A stretch of DNA of 64,000 nucleotides from SB25 sp029560875 (GTDB taxonomy: Bacteria > Bacteroidota > Bacteroidia > Bacteroidales > Tenuifilaceae): positions 3,488-67,487 of the forward strand of contig DAOOPM010000021.1 of assembly GCA_035388225.1 (NCBI GenBank), in the 5' to 3' direction. The position numbers and the translations under genes are program-made. Positions within the stretch are counted from its first letter, which is position 1. Each line of letters opens with the position of its first letter. Below, in pieces: positions 51,916 through 60,199 of this stretch. The notes below the pieces were generated by a model that was given only the letters and a program-made list of their open reading frames with translations, did no database searches and was not told the origin of the DNA.

Positions 51916-52662
51916 TTACCCAAGACTGTTAATAGTGCTTACTAGCAGTTCAATAACGTTATTGGCATTCTTGCCAAAAATAGACAGAACTTCCTCCCAG
52001 CTAACGGGAGGCTCATCCTCTTTCCAGCAATCGTAATCGGTGCTCATTGCAATTGCGGCATAAGGAATTTTCAACTCATTGGCTAAACTAGCCTCTGTAG
52101 CAATGGACATATTAATAACATCGGCTCCCCAACTCCTAAACATTCTGGATTCAGCACGAGTTGAGAAACGAGGCCCTTCAATAGTTACCACGGTACCTTT
52201 AGGATGAATTTTGATGCCTAATTTATGGGCATTATCGAGTATGATTTTTCTGAGCGATTCATCGAAGGGGTCAGCCATTCCAGGATGAGCAATTCCTGTA
52301 GCAAAACTGTCAAAGAATGTATTGGAGCGTTTCTTGGTGAAATCTATAAATTGATTGAGCAGAACAAAATCGCCCCGGCCAATTTCCTGCCGTAAACTGC
52401 CGCAGGCCGTTGTGGCAATAATTACATCAACATTCTGCTCTTTCATAGCATAAATATTGGCCCTGTAGTTAACCTCGGTTGGACTATACTGGTGGCTATA
52501 TCCGTGACGCGATAGTAAAACAACTTTACAATTGCCTATATTCCCTATTTTGAGTGTAGATGAAGGATTACCGTATGGCGTAACAACCTCCACCTCTTTT
52601 GCATTTTGCAATATCTCAGGTTTATCGAGCCCTGAACCACCAATTATACCAACAGTCTTCAT
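51916..52662 (-). CDS. mtnP: S-methyl-5'-thioadenosine phosphorylase
   Basis: The protein of about 248 residues starts MKTVGIIGGSGLDKPEIL and has the PNP/MTAP family phosphate and base-binding motifs LLSRHGYSHQYSPTEVNYRANIYAMKEQNV, TTACGSLRQEIG, IEGPRFSTRAESRMFRSWGADVINMS, and CWKEDEPPVSWEEV. It would split methylthioadenosine (and possibly 5'-deoxyadenosine) into adenine and the sugar 1-phosphate. I list the second ATG (52662); the first is at 52671. It is the third gene of a compact operon with an isomerase and an aldolase. Confidence 0.9.
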   Translation of the reverse strand: MKTVGIIGGSGLDKPEILQNAKEVEVVTPYGNPSSTLKIGNIGNCKVVLLSRHGYSHQYSPTEVNYRANIYAMKEQNVDVIIATTACGSLRQEIGRGDFVLLNQFIDFTKKRSNTFFDSFATGIAHPGMADPFDESLRKIILDNAHKLGIKIHPKGTVVTIEGPRFSTRAESRMFRSWGADVINMSIATEASLANELKIPYAAIAMSTDYDCWKEDEPPVSWEEVLSIFGKNANNVIELLVSTINSLG

Positions 52663-52672
52663 ATCGTGCAAT

Positions 52673-53278
52673 TTATTCTATTCCTAATTCAATCATTTTA
52701 TCGACAATAATCTTTGCGGCCAATTCCACATTTATACCAAAAGATACCACACCCTCCTCGTGTCCGGCCATAACCAACAATTTTGATTTTGGCAATTCGG
52801 TTTTACTGTAAAGTCGAACCATCTCTTTGGCCATTTCGGGGGTACCATACTCGGCCTTTTTATCGGTTGTAGGCACTTTATACATCAAAATTCTCCACAA
52901 CTCCCGGTGATGAATGTGTACAACAGCATTAATGCTTGGATCGCATTGGTAAAGTATTGCGTGTGTCATCGATTCCGACGATGCAATAATTGGCCCAACG
53001 GCATCCACAGTGTTTCTATGAACATTAAAATTTGTTACTAAGGTATAATGCTCATTGGTTAATTCAGGGTGTTGCCCAGTTCCAGAGCCACTTATAATGA
53101 ATTGGTTCTGTTGATACCTCATGCTGATGTTTCCATAGCCAATCCCCTGTTTATCGAGACCAATTAAGCCTTTTGCATATAGAATCTGACGCCAATAGTT
53201 GAGTTCCGCTATGATTTCTGGAGTAAAAGGCTCTGCCTTTGTCCAGTTGCAGGTAAATTTTATTACTCCATCCTGCAT
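52673..53278 (-). CDS. Class II aldolase/adducin family protein in MTA salvage operon
   Basis: The 201-residue protein has the class II aldolase fold. The catalytic glutamate lies in SSESMTHAILY, the metal-binding HxH in VVHIHHREL, and a third histidine in VMAGHEEGVVSFG. Family members include fuculose/ribulose phosphate aldolases, the MtnB dehydratase and the Ald2 aldolase of the DHAP shunt. Placed between mtnA and mtnP, it most likely acts on 5-methylthioribulose 1-phosphate, either dehydrating it (MtnB) or cleaving it to DHAP and methylthioacetaldehyde (Ald2). The sequence alone does not settle which. The start is three bases after the mtnA stop. Confidence 0.87.
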   Translation of the reverse strand: MQDGVIKFTCNWTKAEPFTPEIIAELNYWRQILYAKGLIGLDKQGIGYGNISMRYQQNQFIISGSGTGQHPELTNEHYTLVTNFNVHRNTVDAVGPIIASSESMTHAILYQCDPSINAVVHIHHRELWRILMYKVPTTDKKAEYGTPEMAKEMVRLYSKTELPKSKLLVMAGHEEGVVSFGINVELAAKIIVDKMIELGIE

Positions 53279-53281
53279 AAA

Positions 53282-54388
53282 CTAGAATTTTTCGGGATAA
53301 AGTGAACGGATAGATTCGGTTGTTGCACTGCAAACACCTCGTTCCGTAATAATCCCAGTGATTAATCGTGCAGGGGTAACATCAAAACCATAATTGGCCA
53401 CAGGTGTATTCTCCGGGCAAATCAACACCTCTTCAACCCTTCCATTTGATAAGCCTGAAATATAGCGAACCTCGTTAGGATGACGTTGCTCAATGGGAAT
53501 TTGCTTAACACCATCGGTCAATGTCCAATCGAACGATGACGATGGTGCTGCAATGTAAAAAGGAATTTTATTGTCGGCCGCGGCCAATGCTTTAAGGTAA
53601 GTGCCAATTTTATTGGCAGCATCGCCATTACTTGTTACCCTGTCAGCGCCAGTTATAACCATATCGACCATTCCGTGCTGCATAAGATGACCGCCCGTAT
53701 TATCGGGAATCAAGGTGTGAGGAACGCCCTCGTTCAACAACTCCCAGGCAGTTAGCGAAGCACCCTGATTCCGTGGTCGAGTCTCGTCAACCCAAACGTG
53801 CACTTTTACGCCTCGTTTATGAGCCTCGTAAATTGGGGCAGTGGCAGTGCCATAATCGGCAAAAGCTAACCAACCAGCGTTACAATGAGTAAGAATATTT
53901 ACAATATCGCCGCTTTTAGCCTTACTAATTCGTTCTATTATCTCAACCCCAAATACACCTATGCTTTGGCTGCTATCTGCATCCTCATCGGCAATTTGCT
54001 GAGCAACTTGCCTTGCAACCTTAATTTTATCTCCAATAGAATTTACTTTTGCAACTTCGGCCATCAGCCTATCAATTGCCCAAATCAGATTTACCGCAGT
54101 GGGTCGGGTTTCAGCAAGTTCTTTGGCTAGTTTAGATAGATTTGTATCAAAACTATCGGTTTTAGCGGACTCCAATATTGCCAAGTAAATTCCATAGGCT
54201 GCAGCAACCCCAATTAACCCAGCACCTCTAAGGTGCATATTCTTAATTGCTACAACCATTTGGTTGAAGTTGGTTATATCCTCAATTACAAATTGATGTG
54301 GCAAAAAACGCTGGTCGATAATTTTCACGCAAGGTGTACCGCCTTCCTCCAACCAGATTGTCCTGTAATGCTTTCCGTTGACTTTCAA
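53282..54388 (-). CDS. mtnA: S-methyl-5-thioribose-1-phosphate isomerase
   Basis: The 368-residue protein has the eIF2B-like isomerase fold: MHLRGAGLIGVAAAYG near the N-terminus (RGAP-like site), NILTHCNAGWLAFADYGTA with the catalytic cysteine, VWVDETRPRNQGASLTAWEL, and MVITGADRVTSNGDAANKIGTY with the catalytic aspartate. It turns methylthioribose 1-phosphate into methylthioribulose 1-phosphate. It is the first gene of the operon. The start is a TTG (KVNGKHYRTIW follows); no better start fits. Confidence 0.94.
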   Translation of the reverse strand: MKVNGKHYRTIWLEEGGTPCVKIIDQRFLPHQFVIEDITNFNQMVVAIKNMHLRGAGLIGVAAAYGIYLAILESAKTDSFDTNLSKLAKELAETRPTAVNLIWAIDRLMAEVAKVNSIGDKIKVARQVAQQIADEDADSSQSIGVFGVEIIERISKAKSGDIVNILTHCNAGWLAFADYGTATAPIYEAHKRGVKVHVWVDETRPRNQGASLTAWELLNEGVPHTLIPDNTGGHLMQHGMVDMVITGADRVTSNGDAANKIGTYLKALAAADNKIPFYIAAPSSSFDWTLTDGVKQIPIEQRHPNEVRYISGLSNGRVEEVLICPENTPVANYGFDVTPARLITGIITERGVCSATTESIRSLYPEKF

Positions 54389-54404
54389 AATAAATGCAGA
54401 TTTT

Positions 54405-54471
54405 AGAATTTAGACACAAGATATCGGACAAAGATACAATTCCAATGAATGAAATCTTGCGTCTAGATTCT
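54405..54471. repeat. Imperfect inverted repeat around the mtnA promoter
   Basis: AGAATTTAGACACAAGAT at 54405-54422 pairs with ATCTTGCGTCTAGATTCT at 54454-54471 (16 of 18 positions). The 31-nt loop contains TATCTTTG on the minus strand (54429-54436), a good -7 element for the mtnA operon. It could be an operator or a small hairpin element that overlaps the promoter. Confidence 0.5.
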
Positions 54472-54491
54472 GAATTCTATTGTCTAGAATT

Positions 54492-56114
54492 TTACTTCAT
54501 CACCTGCTTATAAAAATCGTTACCCTTATCATCAACAAGGATGAAAGCAGGGAAATCAACCACCTCGATTCTGTAGATTGCCTCCATACCCAGTTCAGGG
54601 TACTCAATAAGTTCAACCTTTTTGATATTCTCCTCGGCAAGGATAGCTGCAGGACCTCCGATGCTTCCCAAATAAAATCCACCGTACTTTTTGCAGGCAT
54701 CGGTTACCGCCTGACTACGATTGCCCTTGGCAATCATAATAAAACTTCCGCCTTGCGATTGGAATAAATCCACATATGAGTCCATACGCCCTGCAGTGGT
54801 TGGGCCAAACGAACCAGAAGGCATCCCGGCTGGTGTTTTTGCTGGACCAGCATAGTAAATTGGGTGATTTTTGATATATTCGGGCAAGCCTTCGCCTTTA
54901 TCAATTCGTTCTTTCAACTTTGCGTGAGCAATATCGCGACCTACAATTATAGTCCCATTCAGCGACAGCCTTGTTCCAACAGGATGTTTACTTAACTCGG
55001 CAAGGATTTGAGGCATTGGCAAGTTCAAATCAACCTTTACTGCTCCACTTTCATCGGGCTTCCGCCATTGTTCAGGTATAAAACGGCCAGGGTTATTCTC
55101 CAACTTCTCAATCCAAATACCATCGCGATTTATTTTTGCGCGAATATTGCGGTCGGCAATACACGATACACCAATACCGACAGGACACGAAGCGCCATGG
55201 CGTGGCAATCGAATAATCCGAACATCAAGCGCCATATACTTACCGCCAAACTGAGCGCCAATACCCATATTGTAGGTTGCTTTCAGAATCTTTTCCTCCA
55301 ACTCAACATCGCGGAATGCTTGCCCGTGCTCATTTCCTTTTGTTGGTAAAGTATCTAAGTATTTTGTCGATGCCAATTTTACCGTTTTAAGCGTATCCTC
55401 TGCCGATGTTCCGCCAATTACAAAAGCAATATGGTAAGGAGGACAAGCTGCTGTACCCAGATTCTTGATTTTATCAATTAAATATGCCTCAAGTTTTTCG
55501 GGTGTAAGCAGTGCTTTTGTTTCCTGAAACAGCATACTCTTATTTGCAGAGCCACCACCTTTTGCCACAAACAGGAATTCGTACTCATTGCCTTTTGTTG
55601 CATAAATATCGATTTGAGCAGGCAGGTTTGTTCCCGAATTCTTTTCGGTGTACATATCCAATGCTACTGTTTGTGAGTATCGGAGATACTCTTGGGTAAA
55701 GGTTTTGTATATTCCACGTGAGATAGATTCATCGTCGTTCCCTCCAGTCCACACCTTTTGGCCTTTTTTTGCAAAAACAGTGGCAGTTCCCGTATCCTGA
55801 CAAATTGGGAGAATTCCTTTTGCAGATATCTCTGCGTTACGGAGAATAACTAATGCAACAAACTTGTCGTTTTTACTGGCCTCGGGATCTTCGAGTATTG
55901 CGGCGATTTGTTTTATATGCTCGGTGCGGAGCATAAACGAGGTGTCGTGCATTGCTGCTTTGGCCAAAACGGCCAAACCCTCTGGGTCAACTTTTACAAT
56001 CTCTTCGCCCTCAAATTTTGCAAGCGAAACAAACTCCTTGGTTAAAAGGTAATATTCTGTTTGGTCGTTTCCAACAGGAAAACGTTCCTGGTAGTAGAAA
56101 TCAGGAGTTGCCAT
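54492..56114 (-). CDS. Class I fumarate hydratase
   Basis: The 540-residue protein matches the two-domain class I (FumA/FumB) fumarases. The three cysteines for the [4Fe-4S] cluster lie in PICQDTGT, GTAACPPYH and GVSCIADRN. The C-terminal domain shows GTIIVGRDIAHAKLKERID and FGPTTAGRMDSYVDLFQ. It interconverts fumarate and malate. The enzyme type is oxygen-sensitive, which agrees with an anaerobic or facultative host. Confidence 0.95.
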   Translation of the reverse strand: MATPDFYYQERFPVGNDQTEYYLLTKEFVSLAKFEGEEIVKVDPEGLAVLAKAAMHDTSFMLRTEHIKQIAAILEDPEASKNDKFVALVILRNAEISAKGILPICQDTGTATVFAKKGQKVWTGGNDDESISRGIYKTFTQEYLRYSQTVALDMYTEKNSGTNLPAQIDIYATKGNEYEFLFVAKGGGSANKSMLFQETKALLTPEKLEAYLIDKIKNLGTAACPPYHIAFVIGGTSAEDTLKTVKLASTKYLDTLPTKGNEHGQAFRDVELEEKILKATYNMGIGAQFGGKYMALDVRIIRLPRHGASCPVGIGVSCIADRNIRAKINRDGIWIEKLENNPGRFIPEQWRKPDESGAVKVDLNLPMPQILAELSKHPVGTRLSLNGTIIVGRDIAHAKLKERIDKGEGLPEYIKNHPIYYAGPAKTPAGMPSGSFGPTTAGRMDSYVDLFQSQGGSFIMIAKGNRSQAVTDACKKYGGFYLGSIGGPAAILAEENIKKVELIEYPELGMEAIYRIEVVDFPAFILVDDKGNDFYKQVMK

Positions 56115-56132
56115 TATATTTAGTTTTGGTGA

Positions 56133-56987
56133 CTATCGACTTAAAATGAAAACCTGTGTAATAAACACCTTCCCATCTTTCGATTGCATAATACCAATAC
56201 CTGTTAAATCGTAACTTCCCTCAATTGTCTCGCGCTGCTTGGAACTTGCCATCCAACTATCAAAAGCCTCTTTAGGTGAATTAAAGCCGTATCCAATAAT
56301 TTCAGCCATTGCTTTTGCGTTCATATTTTGAACAAGTCGGCGAATAGGGCTGTCAAAGCTTGGAGAACCAATCGGAACCCTTCCTGTTGCCATTTGCTCC
56401 GAATATTTTAACGCTTCGGTTTTAATGAGTTCATTTTTAGTTAAACTGGCTATGCCAAGTTTTTTTCTGTGGTCGTTTATCAACCTTAATAGTTCGTTTT
56501 CAAATTCGTCGACTACAATTTTTGGTTTTTCAGGACTCTTTACAAAAATTTGAGTGTAAAAAAACGTTCCATTCTTTGCCTGGGCAATTCCAATGCCTGT
56601 CATGTTAAAATCTCCTTCAATATTTTCTTTATGCTTAGGACTAGCAAGCCACCCTTCTACAATAGTTTTTGCCTCTGCAGGTCCATTCGCAACATTCTCT
56701 GAACCCGATGACATATTGAAAATGGTGGCTAATTTATTGAATCGTTCATCAAAGCCTTTATGGCTAAAAGGAACTTTTCCCGATGCCATATTTTTTGAAT
56801 GACCTAGAGCCTCGGTTCTAATTGCATCGTTAAGTTTTAGTTCCTTGAGCCCCTTGCTTACTCGATGCTTGTTGATAAGGTTGTGAATCTCAAGTTCTAA
56901 TGCTGCCACATCAGTATTATCCTGCGAAATGGCTTGGAATTGAAGGCCAAATACCAAAGCAAAAGTGATTAAAAGATACTTTGCCAT
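56133..56987 (-). CDS. Exported protein with two CAP (SCP-like) domains
   Basis: From the ATG at 56987 the protein has about 284 residues with a signal peptide (MAKYLLITFALVFGLQFQAISQ) and two CAP repeats. Repeat one has LINKHRVSKGLKEL, HSKNMASGKVPFSH, VANGPAEAKTIVEGWLASPKHKENI; repeat two has LINDHRKKLGIASL, YSEQMATGRVP and SPKEAFDSWMASSKQRETI. Each repeat ends with TGIGI and a FITQVFI/FYTQIFV strand. CAP proteins are often cell-wall or surface-associated. An upstream start at 57056 would overlap the next gene and was not used. Confidence 0.87.
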   Translation of the reverse strand: MAKYLLITFALVFGLQFQAISQDNTDVAALELEIHNLINKHRVSKGLKELKLNDAIRTEALGHSKNMASGKVPFSHKGFDERFNKLATIFNMSSGSENVANGPAEAKTIVEGWLASPKHKENIEGDFNMTGIGIAQAKNGTFFYTQIFVKSPEKPKIVVDEFENELLRLINDHRKKLGIASLTKNELIKTEALKYSEQMATGRVPIGSPSFDSPIRRLVQNMNAKAMAEIIGYGFNSPKEAFDSWMASSKQRETIEGSYDLTGIGIMQSKDGKVFITQVFILSR

Positions 56988-56994
56988 AGTTTTT

Positions 56995-57339
56995 CTATTT
57001 AATGAGTTTATCAATATTTTCAGGTGGAGAAGCCAATACAGCTTTATGATTTCCAACCACTATTGGGCGTTGCAACACCTTTGGGTTTTCAGCAAAAATC
57101 TGAATCCACTCTTCGTCCGAAAAATTTTTGCCCTTTAAGTAAGTTTTATAGTACTCCTCCTGTGTTCTCACTAGTTGAAAAGGCTTTAAATTCGACTTTA
57201 AGAGTATCTCTTTAATATCATCAGCTTTTATGCCATCGGTTAAATAATTCTTGACCTCGAACTCTTTTGTTTTGGTTTTCAGGTACTCCAAACCCTCCCG
57301 GCTTTTTCTACAACGTGGGTTATGATAAATCTTATACAT
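56995..57339 (-). CDS. ArsC/Spx-family reductase-like protein
   Basis: The protein of about 114 residues starts MYKIYHNPRCRKSREGLEYL, with the catalytic-type cysteine at C10 of the thioredoxin-like ArsC fold. QLVRTQEEYYK and ENPKVLQRPIVVG complete the arsenate reductase (glutaredoxin) pattern, including the arginine of the anion site. It may reduce arsenate, but many homologues in this group have no known substrate, and no arsR or arsB gene is adjacent. The ATG at 57339 fits the family better than the one at 57393. Confidence 0.88.
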   Translation of the reverse strand: MYKIYHNPRCRKSREGLEYLKTKTKEFEVKNYLTDGIKADDIKEILLKSNLKPFQLVRTQEEYYKTYLKGKNFSDEEWIQIFAENPKVLQRPIVVGNHKAVLASPPENIDKLIK

Positions 57340-57503
57340 TCCCTTTAAATTTGGTGAAAGATAATAAAAATATAAACCTATTGCAACCTCCAATGTTTAC
57401 GTAAATCCATAAATTTTCCAGAATGAAACTCTCATTATTACTAAATCCTATAGTTCAGTTTAATAAATTCTTCTATTTTTAACCCTAGATTTATGGTTCG
57501 CCA

Positions 57504-58982
57504 ATGTTCAAACCGCTAAAAACCCTGATTTTTCTTACCCTAATAATGCTTGTGTTATTAGGTGTGGCTTGGTTTGTGCCAGAGGGTGGGTTTAACTTTG
57601 GAGATTTCAACATACGGTATCCCAACATTGATAAGGTCAAACTGGCTATTATTGGTGAATCGCCTAAAAGTGACACTTTAGAAATCAAAAAAGAACAAAT
57701 AGAAGTTGCCAATAGCATAGAGGTTACGGAGGCTATAGAGGTTAAGCCTGACAGTTTACTGGTTGCTCAAGTTGCCGATTCTACTATAGAACCAATCAAA
57801 CCATCTCCAATAACTCCAGAACTACTAAAAGAAAGAATTATTCCCATTGAATTTGCCGATAATAACAAATCTGCACTTAAAGACTTCTTTGTATACTTAG
57901 CAGAAGGGAAAACAAAAACTGAGCAAGTTAGGGTAATGCACTTTGGCGATTCGCAGATTGAGGGCGATAGAATAACAATGTTTATCCGTTCGGCGCTACA
58001 AGCAAGGTTTGGCGGAAATGGTGTTGGGATTATCCCAGGTTATCCGCAAAGCTATCAACCTTTGAATGTGAAACATTCCGTATCGGGCGATTGGCGCTAT
58101 ACAAGTCTGCACGATGGAGGCAATGAGGTTAGCCAATTCGGGTTGCTGGGAGGAATAACACAAATTGAGGATGGCTCCAATGGTGAAAAAATAGAGTTCA
58201 AAAAGGTTGGGAAGGATGCTCGTAGCAATCATTTTAAGCGCCTAAGAGTTTTCTATGGTCAAAACGACTCCACCTACTTAATGGAACTAGGTGTTAACGA
58301 CCAAATTGTTGATGCCGAAATGCTGCCCAAAATTGAAAACATAGCGGAGCATCGATTTAGTATCCCTGAATTATCCAACAAACTAGAACTCCAGTTCAAT
58401 GGCAAAGGACCTTTGACCGTATATGGTGTTTCAATGGAATCGGACTGGGGTATTTATGTCGATAATATTCCGCAGCGGGGCAGTTCAGGCGCAGTATTCA
58501 CTAAGTTCGATACAGAATTTTCAAAAACTGTATTTAACCTGCTAAACGTAAAACTCGTTATTCTGCAATACGGCGTTAATGTTGTTCCGGGGAATTTAGA
58601 TAACTACAACTACTACGAGGAAATTCTGTACCGACAGATTAAAGCCATTAAGTCATTCAAGCCCGATGTTTCGGTTCTGCTCATTGGTGTTTCGGATATG
58701 TCGCGCAAGAATGAGGATAAGTTTGAATCTTACCCAAGTATAGAGAAGGTGAGGAATGCGCAGCGTAATGCCGCGTTCAGAGCTGGAGCAGCATTTTGGG
58801 ATTGCTACACAGCAATGGGCGGAAAAAACTCAATGCCCGAGTGGGTTAATGCGAACCCATCGCTTGCAACAAAGGATTTTACCCACTTTAACTTCCGTGG
58901 AGCAAAGTTAATTGCGGAAATGTTTACAGCTTCGCTATTGAATGAGTACTCTAACTTTCAGTCTAACCACAAGAGTAACTAA
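57504..58982 (+). CDS. SGNH/GDSL hydrolase-like protein, first of the O-acylation cassette
   Basis: The 492-residue protein has an N-terminal membrane anchor (about 7-25), a linker of about 90 residues rich in acidic and Ser/Ile residues, and an SGNH domain. Block I is VMHFGDSQIEGDR (about 146-158), the block III asparagine is in LQYGVNVV, and block V has KDFTHFNFRGAK with the Asp-x-x-His pair. It should sit on the outer face of the inner membrane. Its stop and the next start overlap (TAATG). It probably transfers or removes acyl groups on a polysaccharide. Confidence 0.86.
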   Translation: MFKPLKTLIFLTLIMLVLLGVAWFVPEGGFNFGDFNIRYPNIDKVKLAIIGESPKSDTLEIKKEQIEVANSIEVTEAIEVKPDSLLVAQVADSTIEPIKPSPITPELLKERIIPIEFADNNKSALKDFFVYLAEGKTKTEQVRVMHFGDSQIEGDRITMFIRSALQARFGGNGVGIIPGYPQSYQPLNVKHSVSGDWRYTSLHDGGNEVSQFGLLGGITQIEDGSNGEKIEFKKVGKDARSNHFKRLRVFYGQNDSTYLMELGVNDQIVDAEMLPKIENIAEHRFSIPELSNKLELQFNGKGPLTVYGVSMESDWGIYVDNIPQRGSSGAVFTKFDTEFSKTVFNLLNVKLVILQYGVNVVPGNLDNYNYYEEILYRQIKAIKSFKPDVSVLLIGVSDMSRKNEDKFESYPSIEKVRNAQRNAAFRAGAAFWDCYTAMGGKNSMPEWVNANPSLATKDFTHFNFRGAKLIAEMFTASLLNEYSNFQSNHKSN

Positions 58983-60196
58983 TGCAAAGCATAGATAAAC
59001 CATATAAAACAAAACGTGTGGTTCGTGCTACAACCCTAGCATTAGTATTGTTCATTGTTGGAATACCACAAACAACGGAAACAATGGTGATTAATAGTAA
59101 ATTCAAGCGCTTATCGCTATTGCCCAATTTAGGTTTAAACAGAATTATTTCATACCAAGATAATCCAAAATTGCCCGTATCTTCGAGCAATTCAACAATA
59201 TTTAGGATAGTACATATAGGCGACTCGCATATTCAGGCCGGGTTCTTTACAGGTGAGGTTCGTAGGTTGCTCTCATCGTACTACAACGACTCTGCTATTT
59301 CTGTTGGATATGTATTCCCTTACAATTTAGCCGGAACAAACTCTCCAAGCGATTATTCGTTCACATCAAATAGCAATTGGACCTTTCGTAAAGTGCTAAT
59401 ATCGGATGAGTGTATTGGCGCAGGTTTATCGGGTATGATTATGGAAACTGCCGATATCAACCCTTCGCTTTCTGTATCACTTAAAAGTAAAAAAAATGGC
59501 GATAAGTATTTTGATGAAATAACAGTTTTATTCGAATCGGAGAGCAATGAGATAGAGGTTTTGCCAGAAGGAATAAAATTCGATGTTAAATCAAAAGATG
59601 CAAATCACGTTCATTTGAAGTTCGATAGTCCTGTTTCTGAGGCTAATTTTCAGTTTGGAGGCCAAGGCGCAAAACTATCAATATCTGGACTGATTCTCGA
59701 AAACTCAAAATCAAAAATTGTATACAATTCTGCGGGACTGAATGGAGCCGATGTTAAATCGTACCTTCGTGCTGCCAGCCTAGGGAATCAACTTGCGTTG
59801 ATAAATCCACAGCTAGTAATTGTATCGTTAGGAACCAACGATGCCTACCATCCACTTTTCGATGCTAGCACTTTTAGTTCTATGCTCGACAGTTTGGTAG
59901 TCAGAGTAAAAAAGGCTGTACCAAATTCAACCATACTGCTCACAATTCCTGGCGACCATTTGGTTTCTCGCACCAATCCAAATCCAAACCTTTTGTTAGT
60001 AAAAGAGGCAATCATAACTACGGCTATTGAGAATGGATGCTGTGTTTGGGATTTTCATACTTTAATGGGTGGCGAAGGAAGTATAAGAACTTGGAATGGA
60101 ATGGGCTTAACTGCACCAGACTTACTTCACCTGAACGCAAAAGGATATCAGTTGCAAGGAGAACTACTTTTCGAAGCACTAACCACTAGTATTTAA
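58982..60196 (+). CDS. SGNH/GDSL hydrolase-like protein, second of the O-acylation cassette
   Basis: The 404-residue protein has an N-terminal hydrophobic segment (about 16-32) and an SGNH domain: RIVHIGDSHIQAGF (block I, about 75-88), VSLGTNDAY (block III) and PDLLHLNAKGYQL (block V with the Asp-x-x-His pair). It is related in layout to the preceding protein but diverged. It overlaps the previous stop by one base and ends three bases before the MBOAT gene, which strongly suggests one transcript and a joint role in O-acyl transfer. Confidence 0.87.
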   Translation: MQSIDKPYKTKRVVRATTLALVLFIVGIPQTTETMVINSKFKRLSLLPNLGLNRIISYQDNPKLPVSSSNSTIFRIVHIGDSHIQAGFFTGEVRRLLSSYYNDSAISVGYVFPYNLAGTNSPSDYSFTSNSNWTFRKVLISDECIGAGLSGMIMETADINPSLSVSLKSKKNGDKYFDEITVLFESESNEIEVLPEGIKFDVKSKDANHVHLKFDSPVSEANFQFGGQGAKLSISGLILENSKSKIVYNSAGLNGADVKSYLRAASLGNQLALINPQLVIVSLGTNDAYHPLFDASTFSSMLDSLVVRVKKAVPNSTILLTIPGDHLVSRTNPNPNLLLVKEAIITTAIENGCCVWDFHTLMGGEGSIRTWNGMGLTAPDLLHLNAKGYQLQGELLFEALTTSI

Positions 60197-60199
60197 GCA

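Noticed and set aside
56995..57339. Arsenic resistance operon
   Set aside because: Only a single ArsC/Spx-like gene is present, with no arsR, arsB or acr3 neighbour, so arsenic resistance cannot be claimed.
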